64,000 nucleotides of DNA from Roseateles saccharophilus (GCF_004342485.1 NZ_SMBU01000006.1:1-64000), one strand, 5' to 3'; shown: positions 25,560 to 37,066, numbered from the stretch's first letter. Numbers and translations are program-made. Notes: generated by a model from the letters alone, not told the origin.

Positions 25560-26158
25560 TCAGCAAGACTCGTATTTCCAGTTGCGCGACTTGCCCTCGG
25601 CCAGCCACTCGACGGCCTGGGCGATGCGCCTGGCACGGGTCTCCTCGCGCTTGGCCTCCAGCACCCACTCCAGGTAGTCGCGCTGCTTGCCGGGCGGGAA
25701 GGCGTCGTAGTGCTGCCTTGCGGCCCGGACCTGGGCAAGGGCGGCGGCGAAGTCGGTGGGCATGTCGAGCCGGGGCCGGGCTTCGCGGCCGGGCTTGCGG
25801 GCACGCACCGCGCCGGCTTGCAGCAGCATCGCGGCGGCCTTGATGCTGCGGCGCAGCTCGGCGCGCGAGGGCAGGTCGGCCAGCGTCTGGATGCGGCCGA
25901 AGTCGCCCATCGCGCCTGCCTGGCCCGGTTCGGCACCCTCGCGCTCCCAGAAACCGAAGGCGCAATGGGCCTTGAAGGCCGACATGCCGGCCAGCAGCTT
26001 GCCGTCCAGCGTGAAGTGCGGCCGGCTCCACTTGATGGTTTCGACGACGCCGGGGCAGGCCGCGTGCACGTCCTCGCGCAGGCGTTCGAGGATGGGGCGG
26101 GCGAACTCGGGGGCGGCGGCCAGATAGGCGTCGATGCGCGGATCCAGCGTGGGCATGC

Positions 26159-26162
<4 letters not shown>
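25560..26162 (-). CDS. YdeI/OmpD-associated family protein with DUF1801-like domain
   Basis: 200 residues. The N-terminal DUF1801-like part (about 10-100) contains RLREDVHAACPGVVETIKWS, RPHFTLDGKLLAGMSAFKAH and CAFGFWERE. The C-terminal YdeI part contains DFAAALAQVRAARQHYDAFP, then PGKQRDYLEWVLEAKREETR and RRIAQAVEWLAEGKSRNWKY. These families are structurally related to iron-chaperone-like folds, but their function is not settled. Translation starts at an ATG overlapping the stop of the TMEM175 gene (ATGA), so the two are co-expressed. Confidence 0.85.
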
Positions 26163-26743
<581 letters not shown>

Positions 26744-26793
26744 TGAGACGAGTCTAGACTTTCGACTCCTGCCCGCTGCCTCCGGACTGACCC

Positions 26794-27801
26794 TTGCGAA
26801 GCCTGCTGCTGCCCCTGTTCTTCACCGCATCGGCGGCCATGGCCCAGGGGCTCTCGCCGGCGCCCGCGCTGACGCTGGAGCAACTGCCGCGCCCGACGAT
26901 GCCGCCCGGCGAGCGCGGGCCGGTCGTGCCCGCGCAGGTGGAGCGCTGGCGCGAGGAGGCCAGGGCGCTGGAGTACGGCGACGGCGTGAAGCGCGACGAG
27001 GTGGCCGCCGCCAAGCTCTATTGCCGCGCCGCCCGCTACGGCGACGCCGAGGCCCAGTACAGCCTGGGCTGGATGCTGACCAATGCGCGCGGCATCCAGC
27101 GCAACGACGCCGAGGCCGCCCACATGTTCGCTGCCGCGGCGGAACAGGGCATGAGCCAGGCGCAGAACATGCTGGACACGCTGGGCGGCACGCCGCTGGG
27201 CGACCCGCCACCCTGCCTGCGCCCGCCCGAGACCGACCCCGCCCCCGTGGTGCCCGCGCCGCCGCCATCCCCGCGTGGCGCCAGGCCGGTGTCGTTGTGG
27301 GCCGCGCTGCCGCTGCCGGCCAACGCGCCGCCGGCCATCGTCAGCTACGTGAAGCTGGTCGCGCCCGAGTACCAGCTCGCGCCCGCCCTGGTGCTGGCCG
27401 TGATGGCGCAGGAATCCAACTTCGACCCGCTGGCCGAGTCGCCGAAGAAGGCACAGGGCCTGATGCAGCTGATGCCCGAGACGGGCACGCGCTTCAACGT
27501 GCTGCGGCTGCGCGACCCGTCGCAGAACATCCGTGGCGGCATGGCCTATCTGCGCTGGCTGCTGGCCTATTACGAGGGCGACGTGCAGCTCGCGCTGGCT
27601 GCCTACAACGCCGGCGAGAAGGCCGTGGACCGCTACCTCGGCGTGCCGCCCTATGCCGAGACGCGGATGTACGTGCGCCGGATCATGGCCACCGTCGGCG
27701 GCCAGCGCCTGCACCCCTTCGACGCCCGCGTGACCGAGGCGTCGGCGATGTTGCAGCGGGTGAGGGCGGCGATGCAGGCCATCCAGGCCGGCAGGCGCTG
27801 A
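26794..27801 (+). CDS. Lytic transglycosylase with Sel1-like repeats
   Basis: 335 residues beginning at a TTG (MRSLLLPLFFTASAAMAQ, a clean signal peptide); no ATG fits. Residues about 50-130 form two Sel1/TPR-like repeats (AAKLYCRAARYGDAEAQYSL, AAHMFAAAAEQGMSQAQNML). After a Pro-rich linker comes a soluble-lytic-transglycosylase (SLT) domain: ALVLAVMAQESNFDPLAESP with catalytic Glu, KAQGLMQLMPETGTRFNV, NIRGGMAYLRWLLAYY and LAAYNAGEKAV. It cleaves peptidoglycan in the periplasm. Sel1 repeats suggest a partner protein. It is convergent with icmF, 6 bp apart. Confidence 0.9.
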   Translation: MRSLLLPLFFTASAAMAQGLSPAPALTLEQLPRPTMPPGERGPVVPAQVERWREEARALEYGDGVKRDEVAAAKLYCRAARYGDAEAQYSLGWMLTNARGIQRNDAEAAHMFAAAAEQGMSQAQNMLDTLGGTPLGDPPPCLRPPETDPAPVVPAPPPSPRGARPVSLWAALPLPANAPPAIVSYVKLVAPEYQLAPALVLAVMAQESNFDPLAESPKKAQGLMQLMPETGTRFNVLRLRDPSQNIRGGMAYLRWLLAYYEGDVQLALAAYNAGEKAVDRYLGVPPYAETRMYVRRIMATVGGQRLHPFDARVTEASAMLQRVRAAMQAIQAGRR

Positions 27802-27807
27802 ACGACG

Positions 27808-30800
27808 TTACATGCTGCGGCGGTACTGGCCGCCGACCTCGAACAGCGCGCCGGTGATCTGGCCCAGCGAGCACACGCGCACGGCGTCCATCAGCACATC
27901 GAACACATTGCGGTTCTCGATGACGGCCTGCTGCAGCCGGGCCAGCATCGCAGGCGCCTCGGCCGCATGGCGGGCGTGGAAGTCCGCCAGGCGGGACAGC
28001 TGCGACTGCTTCTCCTCGTCCGTCGAGCGCGCCAGCTCGATGTGCTCGGGCACCGTCTCGCCATGCGGGTTGCGGAAGGTATTGACGCCGATGATGGGGT
28101 ACTCGCCGGTGTGCTTGAGCATCTCGTAGTGCATCGACTCCTCCTGGATGCGGCCACGCTGGTAGCCGGTCTCCATCGCGCCGAGCACGCCGCCGCGTTC
28201 GCTGATGCGCTCGAACTCCGCCAGCACGGCCTCCTCGACCAGCTCGGTCAGCTCGTCGATGATGAAGGCGCCCTGCGACGGGTTTTCGTTCTTGGCCAGG
28301 CCCCACTCGCGGTTGATGATGAGCTGGATGGCCATCGCGCGGCGCACGCTGTCTTCCGTGGGCGTCGTGATCGCCTCGTCGAAGGCATTGGTGTGCAGCG
28401 AGTTGCAGTTGTCGTAGATCGCGATCAGCGCCTGCAGCGTCGTGCGGATGTCGTTGAAGGCGATCTCCTGCGCATGCAGGCTGCGGCCCGAGGTCTGCAC
28501 GTGGTACTTCAGCTTCTGTGAGCGCTCGTTGGCGCCGTACCGGTCGCGCATGGACACGGCCCAGATGCGGCGGGCGACGCGGCCCAGCACCGTGTACTCC
28601 GGGTCCATGCCGTTGCTGAAGAAGAAGCTCAGGTTGGGCGCGAAGTCGTCGATGTGCATGCCGCGCGCCAGATAGGCCTCGACGAAGGTGAAACCGTTGG
28701 ACAGCGTCAGCGCGAGCTGCGAGATCGGGTTCGCGCCGGCCTCGGCGATGTGATAGCCCGAGATGCTTACCGAGTAGAAGTTGCGCACGTTGTGGTGCAC
28801 GAAGAACTCGGCGATGTCGCCCATGACCTTCAGGCTGAACTCGGTCGAGAAGATGCAGGTGTTCTGGCCCTGGTCTTCCTTCAGGATGTCGGCCTGCACG
28901 GTGCCGCGCACATTGGCCAGCACCCAGTCCTTGATCTTGGCGGCCTCGTCGGCGGTGGGCTCGCGGCCGTTGTCGGCGCGGAACTTGGCCAGGTTCTGGT
29001 CGACGGCCGTGTTCATGAACATGGCGAGGATGGACGGCGCCGGTCCGTTGATCGTCATCGACACCGAGGTGCTGGGGTTGCACAGGTCGAAGCCGTCGTA
29101 GAGCACCTTCATGTCGTCCAGCGTCGCGATGCTGACGCCGGAGTTGCCGACCTTGCCGTAGATGTCGGGCCGCGGCGCGGGGTCGGCACCGTAGAGCGTG
29201 ACCGAGTCGAAGGCCGTGGACAGGCGCTTGGCCGGCATGCCCTCTGACACCAGCTTGAAGCGGCGGTTGGTGCGGAAGGCGTCGCCCTCGCCGGCGAACA
29301 TGCGGGTCGGGTCCTCGCCCTCGCGCTTGAAGGCGAACACGCCGGCCGCGTAGGGGAAGCTGCCGGGCACGTTCTCCAGCATCAGCCACTTCAGCAGCTC
29401 GCCATGGCATTCGTAGCCGGGCAGCACGACCTTGCGGATCTTGGTGCCGGACAGGCTTCTGGTGACCAGGGCCGTGCGGATCTCCTTGTCGCGGATCTTC
29501 ACGACGTACTCGTCGCCGGCATAGGCCTTGACCATGTCGGGCCACTGGGCCAGCAGTTGGCGGGCGTCGCCGTCGAGCCTGTTGCGGCGCTGCTCGGCCA
29601 GGTCGGCCAGCGCGGTGCGGGCGCCGTTCTTGTCGGGGTTGGCTGCCTCCAGCATCGCGCGGCTGGCTTCGAGCTGCTGGATCTCGCGGGCCAGGGCGGC
29701 CTGGCGGCGCGCGCGGCCCTTGTAGGCGCGCACCGTGTCGCTGATGTCGGCCAGATAGCGCACGCGTGCCGGCGGCACGATGGGCGTCTGGTGGGTGCTG
29801 TGGCGGGTGTGGACCGGGGGCAGGCGGCCCTCGCTCAGCTTGAGGCCCAGCTCGCCGAGGCGGGCCTTCAATGCCTGGTAAAGGGCGGTGACGCCGTCGT
29901 CATTGAAGCGGCTTGCCATCGTGCCGAACACGGGCATCGCGTCCGGCGACTGGCCAAACGCCTCGCGGTTGCGCTGCACCTGCTTGCTCACGTCGCGCAG
30001 CGCGTCCAGCGAGCCCTTGCGGTCGAACTTGTTGATGGCGACGAACTCGGCGAAGTCCAGCATGTCGATCTTCTCGAGCTGGCTGGCGGCGCCGAACTCG
30101 GGCGTCATCACATACATGGGCACGTTCACCAGCGGCACGATGGCCGCGTCACCCTGGCCGATGCCCGAGGTCTCGACGATGACGAGGTCGAAGCCCGCCA
30201 CCTTGGCCGCGGCGATGACGTCGGGCAGGGCCGGCGAGATCTCGGAGCCGAAGTCGCGCGTGGCCAGCGAGCGCATGAAGACGCGGGACCCCTGGCCCCA
30301 CGGCGAAATGGCGTTCATGCGGATGCGGTCGCCCAGCAGTGCGCCGCCGCTCTTGCGGCGCGACGGGTCGATGGAGATCAGTGCCACGCGCAGCTGGTCG
30401 CCCTGGTCCAGGCGCAGGCGGCGGATCAGCTCGTCGGTCAGGCTGGACTTGCCGGCGCCGCCGGTGCCGGTGATGCCGAGCACCGGCGTCTTGATGTCTT
30501 TGGCCTGCTCGCGCAGCGCGTCGACCAGCGCCGCGTCGGCCTTCTCGTTCTCGAGAGCCGTCAGCAGCTGGGCCAGCGAGCGCCAGGCGGCTTCGGAATG
30601 GCCGGTGATCGCGGACAGGGCCTTGGGCGCGTGCACGCTGAAGTCCTGGTCGGCCTTCATGACCATCTCGCCGATCATCCCTTGCAGGCCCATGCGCTGG
30701 CCGTCCTCGGGGCTAAAGATGCGCACGCCATGCTCGGCCAGCTCGCGGATTTCGGCCGGCACGATGACGCCGCCGCCGCCGCCGAAGACCTGGATATGGG

Positions 30801-31098
30801 CGCCGCCGCGCTCCTTCAGCAACTGCACCATGTACTTGAAATACTCGACATGGCCGCCCTGGTAGGAGCTGATGGCGATGCCCTGGGCGTCTTCCTGCAG
30901 TGCGGCGGTGACGACCTCGTCCACCGAGCGGTTGTGCCCGAGGTGGATGACCTCGGTGCCCATGCCCTGCAGGATGCGGCGCATGATGTTGATGGCGGCG
31001 TCATGCCCGTCGAACAGGCTGGCGGCGGTCACGAAACGGACCTTGTGGGTCGGGCGGTACTCGGCCAGCGCCTTGTAGTCGGCGGCGAGATCGGTCAT
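27808..31098 (-). CDS. icmF: Fused isobutyryl-CoA mutase (B12-dependent acyl-CoA mutase with G-protein chaperone)
   Basis: 1096 residues in the IcmF order: B12-binding domain (about 15-150, with [20 protein letters not shown], the lower-ligand histidine), a MeaB-like G-protein domain (about 190-440; P loop [17 protein letters not shown]), a linker, then the mutase barrel (about 540-1096, including [20 protein letters not shown] and [11 protein letters not shown]). It interconverts isobutyryl-CoA and n-butyryl-CoA, with possible activity on other branched acyl-CoAs. AAGGAGA precedes the ATG. A perfect palindrome of LiuR type sits 36 bp upstream, so it is probably repressed by the MerR-type regulator at 46030. 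Confidence 0.96.
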   Translation of the reverse strand: MTDLAADYKALAEYRPTHKVRFVTAASLFDGHDAAINIMRRILQGMGTEVIHLGHNRSVDEVVTAALQEDAQGIAISSYQGGHVEYFKYMVQLLKERGGAHIQVFGGGGGVIVPAEIRELAEHGVRIFSPEDGQRMGLQGMIGEMVMKADQDFSVHAPKALSAITGHSEAAWRSLAQLLTALENEKADAALVDALREQAKDIKTPVLGITGTGGAGKSSLTDELIRRLRLDQGDQLRVALISIDPSRRKSGGALLGDRIRMNAISPWGQGSRVFMRSLATRDFGSEISPALPDVIAAAKVAGFDLVIVETSGIGQGDAAIVPLVNVPMYVMTPEFGAASQLEKIDMLDFAEFVAINKFDRKGSLDALRDVSKQVQRNREAFGQSPDAMPVFGTMASRFNDDGVTALYQALKARLGELGLKLSEGRLPPVHTRHSTHQTPIVPPARVRYLADISDTVRAYKGRARRQAALAREIQQLEASRAMLEAANPDKNGARTALADLAEQRRNRLDGDARQLLAQWPDMVKAYAGDEYVVKIRDKEIRTALVTRSLSGTKIRKVVLPGYECHGELLKWLMLENVPGSFPYAAGVFAFKREGEDPTRMFAGEGDAFRTNRRFKLVSEGMPAKRLSTAFDSVTLYGADPAPRPDIYGKVGNSGVSIATLDDMKVLYDGFDLCNPSTSVSMTINGPAPSILAMFMNTAVDQNLAKFRADNGREPTADEAAKIKDWVLANVRGTVQADILKEDQGQNTCIFSTEFSLKVMGDIAEFFVHHNVRNFYSVSISGYHIAEAGANPISQLALTLSNGFTFVEAYLARGMHIDDFAPNLSFFFSNGMDPEYTVLGRVARRIWAVSMRDRYGANERSQKLKYHVQTSGRSLHAQEIAFNDIRTTLQALIAIYDNCNSLHTNAFDEAITTPTEDSVRRAMAIQLIINREWGLAKNENPSQGAFIIDELTELVEEAVLAEFERISERGGVLGAMETGYQRGRIQEESMHYEMLKHTGEYPIIGVNTFRNPHGETVPEHIELARSTDEEKQSQLSRLADFHARHAAEAPAMLARLQQAVIENRNVFDVLMDAVRVCSLGQITGALFEVGGQYRRSM

Positions 31099-31133
31099 GG
31101 CTGTCTCCTTGCTTGGCCGCGATTTTAGGCGGC

Positions 31134-31155
31134 CAATTGACGTTAACGTCAATTG
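31134..31155. promoter_or_regulatory. LiuR-type operator upstream of icmF
   Basis: A perfect 22-bp palindrome: CAATTGACGTT followed immediately by its exact reverse complement AACGTCAATTG. The core TTGACGT-TA-ACGTCAA fits the operator of MerR-family LiuR, which controls branched-chain amino acid breakdown in proteobacteria. It lies between icmF and the divergent OPT gene (start 31247). A second site, TGACGTAAACGTCA, lies next to a LiuR-like gene at 46457-46470. Confidence 0.8.
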
Positions 31156-31246
31156 AGGTGATTTGAGGGTTATCAGGCTCTCGTCAGCCTGTGGCCTGCC
31201 GCGATGATGCGCACCTCGCCAGATCCGGCCATCTCCCTCTCGACGC

Positions 31247-33235
31247 ATGAGCACCTCATCGCCAAACCACACGCCCGAACTGGGCACCGAACTGACGCTG
31301 CGCGGCATCGTCCTCGGCATCCTCATCACCCTGGTCTTCACGGCCGCCAACGTCTATTTCGGCCTGAAGGCCGGCCTGACCTTCGCGACGTCGATCCCGG
31401 CCGCCGTCATCTCGATGGCGCTGTTGCGCAAGGCCGCCGGCAACTCGATCGGCGAGACCAATATCGTGCAGACCATCGCCTCGTCGGCGGGCACGCTGTC
31501 GTCCATCATCTTCGTGCTGCCCGGCCTGGTGATGATCGGCTGGTGGAGCGGCTTCCCCTACTGGATGTCGACGACGCTGTGCGCGCTGGGCGGCGTGCTG
31601 GGCGTCATGTACTCCATCCCGCTGCGGCGCGCGCTGGTCACGAACTCGCCGCTGCCCTATCCGGAGGGCGTGGCCTGCGCCGAGGTGCTCAAGATCGGCC
31701 ATGCCGCCGAGAGCGGCGAGAGCAGCCGCCAGGGCCTGGTGGCCATCGTCACCGGCGCTCTCGTGTCGGCGGGCTTCAGCGTCGTCGTCGCGACTCAGGT
31801 CTTCGCGGCCAACCTGGCGCAGTATTTCCGGCTGCCCGGCGGGGAGAAGAGCGGCAATGGACCCGCAACAGGCTATGACCTGAACTTCAGCTTCGCGTTG
31901 CTGGCCGTGGGCCATCTCGTCGGCCTGTGGGTGGGCATCGCCATCCTGGTCGGCGCGGCCATCGGCTGGCTGGGCGGCGTGCCCCTGCTGACCCAGGGCG
32001 TGGACGGCGCGGCCGAGGCCGTCGCGATGTTCGCCTGGAGCAAGAAGGTGCGCTTCATCGGCGCCGGCTGCATCGCCGTGGCCGCCATCTGGACGCTGGT
32101 CAAGCTGGCCAAACCCGTCGTCGCCGGCCTGCATTCGGCGGCCATGTCCGCCCGCGTTCGCAAGGCCGGCAAGGGCGACACGCTGCCGCGCAACGAGCGT
32201 GACATCCCCATCGGCACGGTGGGCCTCATCACGCTGGCCTGCATGCTGCCCATCGGCTTCATGCTGTCCAGCTTCGCGACCTCGGCCGGTTTGTCCGACC
32301 AGCTCGGCCTGCTGGTCGTCGGCGGCGTCGTCTACGTCGTGCTGATGAGCTTCTTCGTCGCCGCCGTCTGCGGCTATATGGCCGGCCTGATCGGCTCGTC
32401 CAACAGCCCGCTGTCGGGCGTGGGCATCCTGGTCGTCATCGGCGTGTCGCTGCTGCTGGCCCTGGTCGTCAAGCCGCTGCTGCCGGCCTCGACGGGCCAG
32501 GCCCTGGTGGCGTTCGCGTTGTTCGTCACGGCCGTCGTGTTCGCGGTGGCCACCATCTCCAACGACAACCTGCAGGACCTGAAGACCGGCCAACTGGTGG
32601 ACGCCACACCCTGGCGCCAGCAGGTGGCGCTGATCATCGGCGTGCTGGCCGGCGCTGTCGTCATCCCGCCGGTGCTGGACCTGCTGAACCAGGCCTATGG
32701 TTTTGCCGGCGCGCCCGGTGTGGACGCCAAGAAGGCGCTCGCCGCGCCGCAGGCCGCGCTGATCTCGGCGCTGGCCAAGGGCGTCATCCAGGGCGACCTG
32801 AACTGGAACCTGATCGGCATCGGCGCGGCCATCGGCGCGGCCTGCATCGTCGTCGACGAGGCGCTGAAGCGCTCGACCGCAGGCAAGGCCCATCTGGCGC
32901 CGCTGGCCGTGGGCCTGGGCATCTACCTGCCGATGAACAGCACGCTGACCATCGTCGTCGGCGCCGTGGCTGGCTGGCTGTTCGAGCGCGCCGCCGCGCG
33001 CCGTCGCGATGCCGAGGCCACCAAGCAGCTCGGCGTGCTGATGGCCTCGGGGCTGATCGTCGGCGAGAGCCTGCTCGGCGTCATCCTCGCGGCCGTCGTC
33101 GTGTTCTCGGGCAATGGCGCACCGCTCGCGCTGGTGGGCGACAGCTTCGCCACCTCCGGCCAGGTGCTGGGCTTCCTGGCCTTCGCCGGCATCGGCTTCG
33201 GGCTCTACCGCTGGCTGCTCAAGCCCCGCGGCTGA
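31247..33235 (+). CDS. OPT family oligopeptide transporter
   Basis: 662 residues, about 15-16 membrane helices. Family landmarks: [74 protein letters not shown] near the first third, and [20 protein letters not shown] in the centre. Prokaryotic OPT proteins take up oligopeptides or metal-siderophore compounds; which one cannot be told here. Its gene is divergent from icmF over a 148-bp region holding the LiuR-type palindrome, so it may be under the same control. Its last 31 bases overlap the 3' end of the MFS gene. Confidence 0.92.
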   Translation: MSTSSPNHTPELGTELTLRGIVLGILITLVFTAANVYFGLKAGLTFATSIPAAVISMALLRKAAGNSIGETNIVQTIASSAGTLSSIIFVLPGLVMIGWWSGFPYWMSTTLCALGGVLGVMYSIPLRRALVTNSPLPYPEGVACAEVLKIGHAAESGESSRQGLVAIVTGALVSAGFSVVVATQVFAANLAQYFRLPGGEKSGNGPATGYDLNFSFALLAVGHLVGLWVGIAILVGAAIGWLGGVPLLTQGVDGAAEAVAMFAWSKKVRFIGAGCIAVAAIWTLVKLAKPVVAGLHSAAMSARVRKAGKGDTLPRNERDIPIGTVGLITLACMLPIGFMLSSFATSAGLSDQLGLLVVGGVVYVVLMSFFVAAVCGYMAGLIGSSNSPLSGVGILVVIGVSLLLALVVKPLLPASTGQALVAFALFVTAVVFAVATISNDNLQDLKTGQLVDATPWRQQVALIIGVLAGAVVIPPVLDLLNQAYGFAGAPGVDAKKALAAPQAALISALAKGVIQGDLNWNLIGIGAAIGAACIVVDEALKRSTAGKAHLAPLAVGLGIYLPMNSTLTIVVGAVAGWLFERAAARRRDAEATKQLGVLMASGLIVGESLLGVILAAVVVFSGNGAPLALVGDSFATSGQVLGFLAFAGIGFGLYRWLLKPRG

Positions 33236-34461
33236 GGCTGCCCGCCCCCGCGCTGCAGCCGCCAGATCAGCAGGCCGACGACCAGCGTCGTGCCGATCAG
33301 CACATTGCCGACCCAGGGGAAGTGCTCCAGCCGGCCGTCCGGCGCGATGTGCACGATATGGCCGGACACCAGGGCCGCCAGGCCGCCGGCGAGCTGCTGC
33401 AGCGCCGCGTTGATGGCGCTGAAGGAGCCGCGCTGCTCGGGCGCCGGGATGCCGGCGACGATGACCTGCCAGGGCACCATGCGCGAGAAGATGCCGACGA
33501 ACAGCACCACGTTGATGAGGATCAGCAGGGCCAGCGGCGAGGGCCCGAGCCGGGTGTAGATCGCGACCATGGCGATGGTCAGCAGGCTGCCCGTGTAGAA
33601 CACCGGCAGCGGGCCGAGGCGGTCGGTCAGGCGGCCGACGGTCGGCGCGACGAACAGCGTGCTGATGCCGGTGACGAGGTAGACGAGGGGCAGGTGCTCC
33701 AGCGCGATGCCGACGTTGTGCACCGAGAAGGCGCTGGCGAAGGGCATGATCATGAAGCCGCCCGTCGTCAGCAGTGCCGTGATCGCGAAGGCCTGCAGGT
33801 GCCGGCCGTTGGCCACTGTGTGCAGCAGATGCCTGAAGGCGCTGCGGTCGTTGGGCAGGGCCAGATGGGCGTCCACCGGCTTCATGCGCCAGGCGATCAG
33901 CAGGCCGCCGAGAGCGCCGAAGGCGGCCAGCGCGATGAAGGGCGCATGCCAGTCCCAGTGCGTGGCCAGGAACAGACCGAAGGGCAGGCCCAGCACCTGG
34001 CTGGCCGCGAAGCCGCCCTGCAGCAGGCCCATCACGCGGCCGCGCAGCGCCGGCTCGAACAGGTCGGCCGTGATGGCCATGACGATGGAGCCGATGACGC
34101 CGCCGAACAGGCCGGTCACGATGCGCGCGAGCAGCAGCATCTCGAAGCTGCTCGCCAGGCCGCACCAGACCGTGCCGAGCAGGAAGCCCGCGTAAAAGAA
34201 CAGCAATAGCTTCTTGCGGTCGAAGCGGTCGGCGAAGCCGGCCGTCAGCAGGCCGGAGATGCCGGCGCTGAAGGCATAGGCCGACACGACGAGGCCGAAT
34301 TGCTGGGCCGTCATCGACAGCGCCGGCATGATCAGCGCGCCCAGTGGCGACATGATCATGAAGTCCAGGATGACGGCGAACTGCAGCAGCGTCAGCAGCG
34401 CCGTCGCGAAGCGCTGGTAGGGGCTGAGAACGGGCGGTGCGGAGGGCTGGGCGTCGGGCAT
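33205..34461 (-). CDS. MFS transporter
   Basis: 418 residues with 12 predicted membrane helices. The loop 2-3 motif of the major facilitator family appears as GFADRFDRKKLLLF (about 75-90), and the second-half counterpart as GRLTDRLGPLPVF. Helix 1 reads FAVILDFMIMSPLGALIMPA, the pattern of drug or sugar efflux members. The substrate cannot be inferred. It starts at an ATG with a short leader and is convergent with the OPT gene (31-bp overlap). It is divergent from a hypothetical gene at 34646, with a GTCCTACAG element between. Confidence 0.9.
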   Translation of the reverse strand: MPDAQPSAPPVLSPYQRFATALLTLLQFAVILDFMIMSPLGALIMPALSMTAQQFGLVVSAYAFSAGISGLLTAGFADRFDRKKLLLFFYAGFLLGTVWCGLASSFEMLLLARIVTGLFGGVIGSIVMAITADLFEPALRGRVMGLLQGGFAASQVLGLPFGLFLATHWDWHAPFIALAAFGALGGLLIAWRMKPVDAHLALPNDRSAFRHLLHTVANGRHLQAFAITALLTTGGFMIMPFASAFSVHNVGIALEHLPLVYLVTGISTLFVAPTVGRLTDRLGPLPVFYTGSLLTIAMVAIYTRLGPSPLALLILINVVLFVGIFSRMVPWQVIVAGIPAPEQRGSFSAINAALQQLAGGLAALVSGHIVHIAPDGRLEHFPWVGNVLIGTTLVVGLLIWRLQRGGGQPQPRGLSSQR

Positions 34462-34557
34462 GGTGGCGGGCCTTCGGTGAAGCGGCTGCGCAGTGTCGAT
34501 CGGCGGCGGTCAGTTCGTGGCAGCAGACTTCCGATTAGGGGGTGCCGACAGGCCCTT

Positions 34558-34566
34558 GTCCTACAG
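34558..34566. promoter_or_regulatory. CTGTAGGAC motif (complement orientation)
   Basis: GTCCTACAG, the reverse complement of CTGTAGGAC, followed by the hypothetical gene 80 bp downstream. CCGACAGGCCCTT precedes it, so a TGTCGG-like second half-site is present 15 nt away in the same orientation. Confidence 0.45.
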
Positions 34567-34645
34567 CGTGGCGCGTCTGCGGCCCACGCGCGCCCGGGGC
34601 GGCCGGGGCGAAATTCAGGGCAGCCACGTTCCGCGGAGTCGCGCC

Positions 34646-35104
34646 ATGAGCGCTGCCATGCCAAGCCAGCCCCCTTCGAACCCGGCCGCGCCGCTGCCGT
34701 CGATCTGCATCGTCGGCACCGCCGAGGCGCTGCAGCGCGCGCGCGCCGATCTTGCCGTGCTGGCCGACGCCCGCGTGGAGCTGCTCACCTGGTGCCTGGA
34801 CGCCGAGTTCGGCGAACCACCGCCCGCGGCGGACTGGGCCGATGCTCTCGTCGTGCTCAATGCCGACGCCTGGGCCGCGCCCAGCGGCTGCGCACGGTTG
34901 CAGGCGCTGCTGAAGATGGCCTGGCGCTGCGGCCGCACGGTAGCCCTGTGCGGCGAAGCGCTCAGCTCACTGCAGGTGCTGGGCTTCGCGCCCGACGTGC
35001 CGGCGGAGGCCGAAGGCCTCTTCCTTTGCCCCGACGGCCCCTGCGCCGCCACATTGCGCGAGTTTCTGGACGCGGTCTACGATCAGCCGCGCCGCAGGCG
35101 CTGA
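34646..35104 (+). CDS. Hypothetical protein, 152 aa
   Basis: Starts MSAAMPSQPPSNPAAP with GGAG about 8 nt upstream of the ATG. The body has an alternating beta/alpha look: PSICIVGTAEALQRARADLA, then WADALVVLNADAWA, RTVALCGEALSSLQVLGF and EAEGLFLCPDGPCAATLREF. This resembles a Rossmann-type or DJ-1/DsrE-like fold, but I cannot place it. No signal peptide. Its last 22 bases overlap the 3' end of the AsmA-like gene. A CTGTAGGAC-type site lies 80 bp upstream, placing it in the putative stress regulon. Confidence 0.6.
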   Translation: MSAAMPSQPPSNPAAPLPSICIVGTAEALQRARADLAVLADARVELLTWCLDAEFGEPPPAADWADALVVLNADAWAAPSGCARLQALLKMAWRCGRTVALCGEALSSLQVLGFAPDVPAEAEGLFLCPDGPCAATLREFLDAVYDQPRRRR

Positions 35105-37011
35105 ACGGCGGCGGCCGCGCCCGTGTTGCGCGGCCGGGGCGGTTCTTCGCAGCGCAGCGGCGGCAGTGCCTCGCCGGGGTCGACGAAGGCCAGCAGCGCG
35201 GCGGGTGGCGCCAACACGCCGAGCGCCGCCGCTGCAGCGGCGCGCCCGCCCAGGGCCCGGCCTTCCAGCGTGACGCTCGGCGCGGCCAGCCGGCCCTGCA
35301 CATGCAGCGGCGTGCGCAGCGTCAGCGGCGAGAAGTCCTTGGGCCGGGTGACGATGCGCAGGTCCAGGCTCTCGTCGGCGAGGCTGACGCGGCCGCCCAG
35401 CTCGATGCGGCTGTCGCTGCTGTCCAGCACGGCCGAGCGCGGCCTGAGCACGCCGCTGCGGAAGCGGCCGTCCAACAGCGCGCAGTCCAGCGGCAGGTTG
35501 CTGTCGCCGCGCAGCCACATGCCCAGGCCCTCGACGAGGTCCAGGCCCGCGGCCTCGGTCAGCAGATGCGACAGGCTGCCGTGCTCCAGGCGCAGGCGCA
35601 GCGGGCCGTCCAGGCTGCCGAGCAGTTCGGCGGTGCTACGGCCGTGGCCCTGCACGTCCAGCGCGGCGCGCAGGCGGCCGGTCAGCGGCTGGCGGCTGAG
35701 GCCCTTGAGCTGGGGCCGGAGCCACTGCTCCACGGCCAGGCCGTGGACGTCGGCGCGCGCCTGCCATTGCGGCGGGCTGGCGCGCGTATCCAGCCTTGCC
35801 GTGCCGGCCACCTCGCCGCCCGCGACGCCGGCGCTGAAGTTGTCCAGGCTCAGCACGCCGGCCTCGAGCAGCAGGCTGGCGTTGACTGGCGCGAGCGGCG
35901 CCAGGCTGGCGTTGCCGAGGTCGACTCGGCTCAGCGCGATGGTGACGCGTGCATCCATCGCGCCCAGCGCCGGCAGGTCCAGCGGCCTGTCGGGCAGCAC
36001 GCGGCCGGGCCGGCTTGGCGGGGTGTCGGTGCCGATGGCCGGCCCGAGGTCGGCCAGGCGCAGCGGCCCGCCGTGCAGCAGGCCGCTGAGCAGCGGGCGC
36101 GCGGGGCGGGTCGTGTCGAAGGCGAAGTCGCCGGCCAGCCGGCTGCCGCCAATGCGGGCGCGCACCTCGTCGAGCCGCCAGTGGCCAGCGGCATGCCGCA
36201 GCCAGCCGTCCAGCGCGAGGGGCGGCGTGTGCGGCAGCGTCAGGCCGAAGGGCCGGCCGACAGCGGCGAGCGAGCGGCCCTGCACGTGCAGGGCGCCGTC
36301 CAGCGCGCGTGCATCCAGCAGCGACGTGGCCGTACCGGCGAAGGAGATCCGACCGTCGCTCTGACTCAGCTCGGCCACGAGGCGCACCGGCGGCAGGCCG
36401 GCCTGCGGCGGCGACAGCAGGGCCAGGCCGGCGCTGGCCTCGGCCTTCAGCGCGAGCTGCTGGCCGCGCAGCCGGCCCTGCAGCGTGGCGCTCCAGCGGC
36501 CGTCGTCGGCGGTCTCGAAGCGGGTGTCGCCGAGCAGTTGCAGCGGCATGTCGTCCAGATGCGCCGTGCCGGCGCGGATGACGAGGTGGTCGATCCGCGG
36601 CAGCGGCGCGGGCCTGTCCTGCGGGCCGCCGGCCTGCAGCGGCCAGGGGCTGCGGCCGGCGGCGTCGCGCCGCCAGTCCAGTGTGAGGGCGGCGGCCTGC
36701 ACCAGGCGCAGCCGCAGGGGCGCGCCATGGCGCCAGGCCTCGATGTCGCGCCACTGCCAGGCCAGCGTGACGCCGCCGGCGTCCGCCAGGGTCTGGCCGT
36801 CGGCGGCGACGAGGCGCAGCCGCGGCGCCTCCAGCCGCGGGCGCCATAGCAGGTGCAGCCTGGCCCCCGCGTCCAATTGCAGGCCGAGGTCGGCGCGCTG
36901 CGCGAGCCTGGGCGCCAGGCCCGGCCAGCCGGCCAGGTCCAGGCTCACGGCGGCGAGTGCCGGCAGCAGCAGCAGCGCGCCGATGGCGACGGCGGACTTC
37001 GCATGCTTCAT
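35083..37011 (-). CDS. AsmA-like envelope protein
   Basis: 642 residues anchored by one N-terminal helix (AVAIGALLLLPALAAVSLDL). The body is a long series of beta strands typical of AsmA/TamB-like proteins, which span the periplasm and are linked to lipid transport and outer-membrane homeostasis. The C-terminal AsmA-2-like region includes GLDLVEGLGMWLRGDSNLPL, DCALLDGRFRSGVL, RIELGGRVSLADESLDLRI, and TPLHVQGRLAAPSV. The start MKHAKSAVAIG begins at 37011. It is divergent from the BON lipoprotein gene (37203), and the inverted CTGTAGGAC pair lies in their shared promoter region. Confidence 0.85.
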   Translation of the reverse strand: MKHAKSAVAIGALLLLPALAAVSLDLAGWPGLAPRLAQRADLGLQLDAGARLHLLWRPRLEAPRLRLVAADGQTLADAGGVTLAWQWRDIEAWRHGAPLRLRLVQAAALTLDWRRDAAGRSPWPLQAGGPQDRPAPLPRIDHLVIRAGTAHLDDMPLQLLGDTRFETADDGRWSATLQGRLRGQQLALKAEASAGLALLSPPQAGLPPVRLVAELSQSDGRISFAGTATSLLDARALDGALHVQGRSLAAVGRPFGLTLPHTPPLALDGWLRHAAGHWRLDEVRARIGGSRLAGDFAFDTTRPARPLLSGLLHGGPLRLADLGPAIGTDTPPSRPGRVLPDRPLDLPALGAMDARVTIALSRVDLGNASLAPLAPVNASLLLEAGVLSLDNFSAGVAGGEVAGTARLDTRASPPQWQARADVHGLAVEQWLRPQLKGLSRQPLTGRLRAALDVQGHGRSTAELLGSLDGPLRLRLEHGSLSHLLTEAAGLDLVEGLGMWLRGDSNLPLDCALLDGRFRSGVLRPRSAVLDSSDSRIELGGRVSLADESLDLRIVTRPKDFSPLTLRTPLHVQGRLAAPSVTLEGRALGGRAAAAAALGVLAPPAALLAFVDPGEALPPLRCEEPPRPRNTGAAAAVQRLRRG

Positions 37012-37066
37012 GTCGCCATGCTGGGCGCGCGCGGGCGGGGCCGGCGTGGGACGGCCGCGGCCGCGC

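Noticed and set aside
25547-25561. CTGGGCGAGGGGCTC shared with 42564-42578, both next to minus-strand gene ends
   Set aside because: Only two copies of 15 bp in GC-rich sequence. One overlaps a stop codon; too little to call a repeat.
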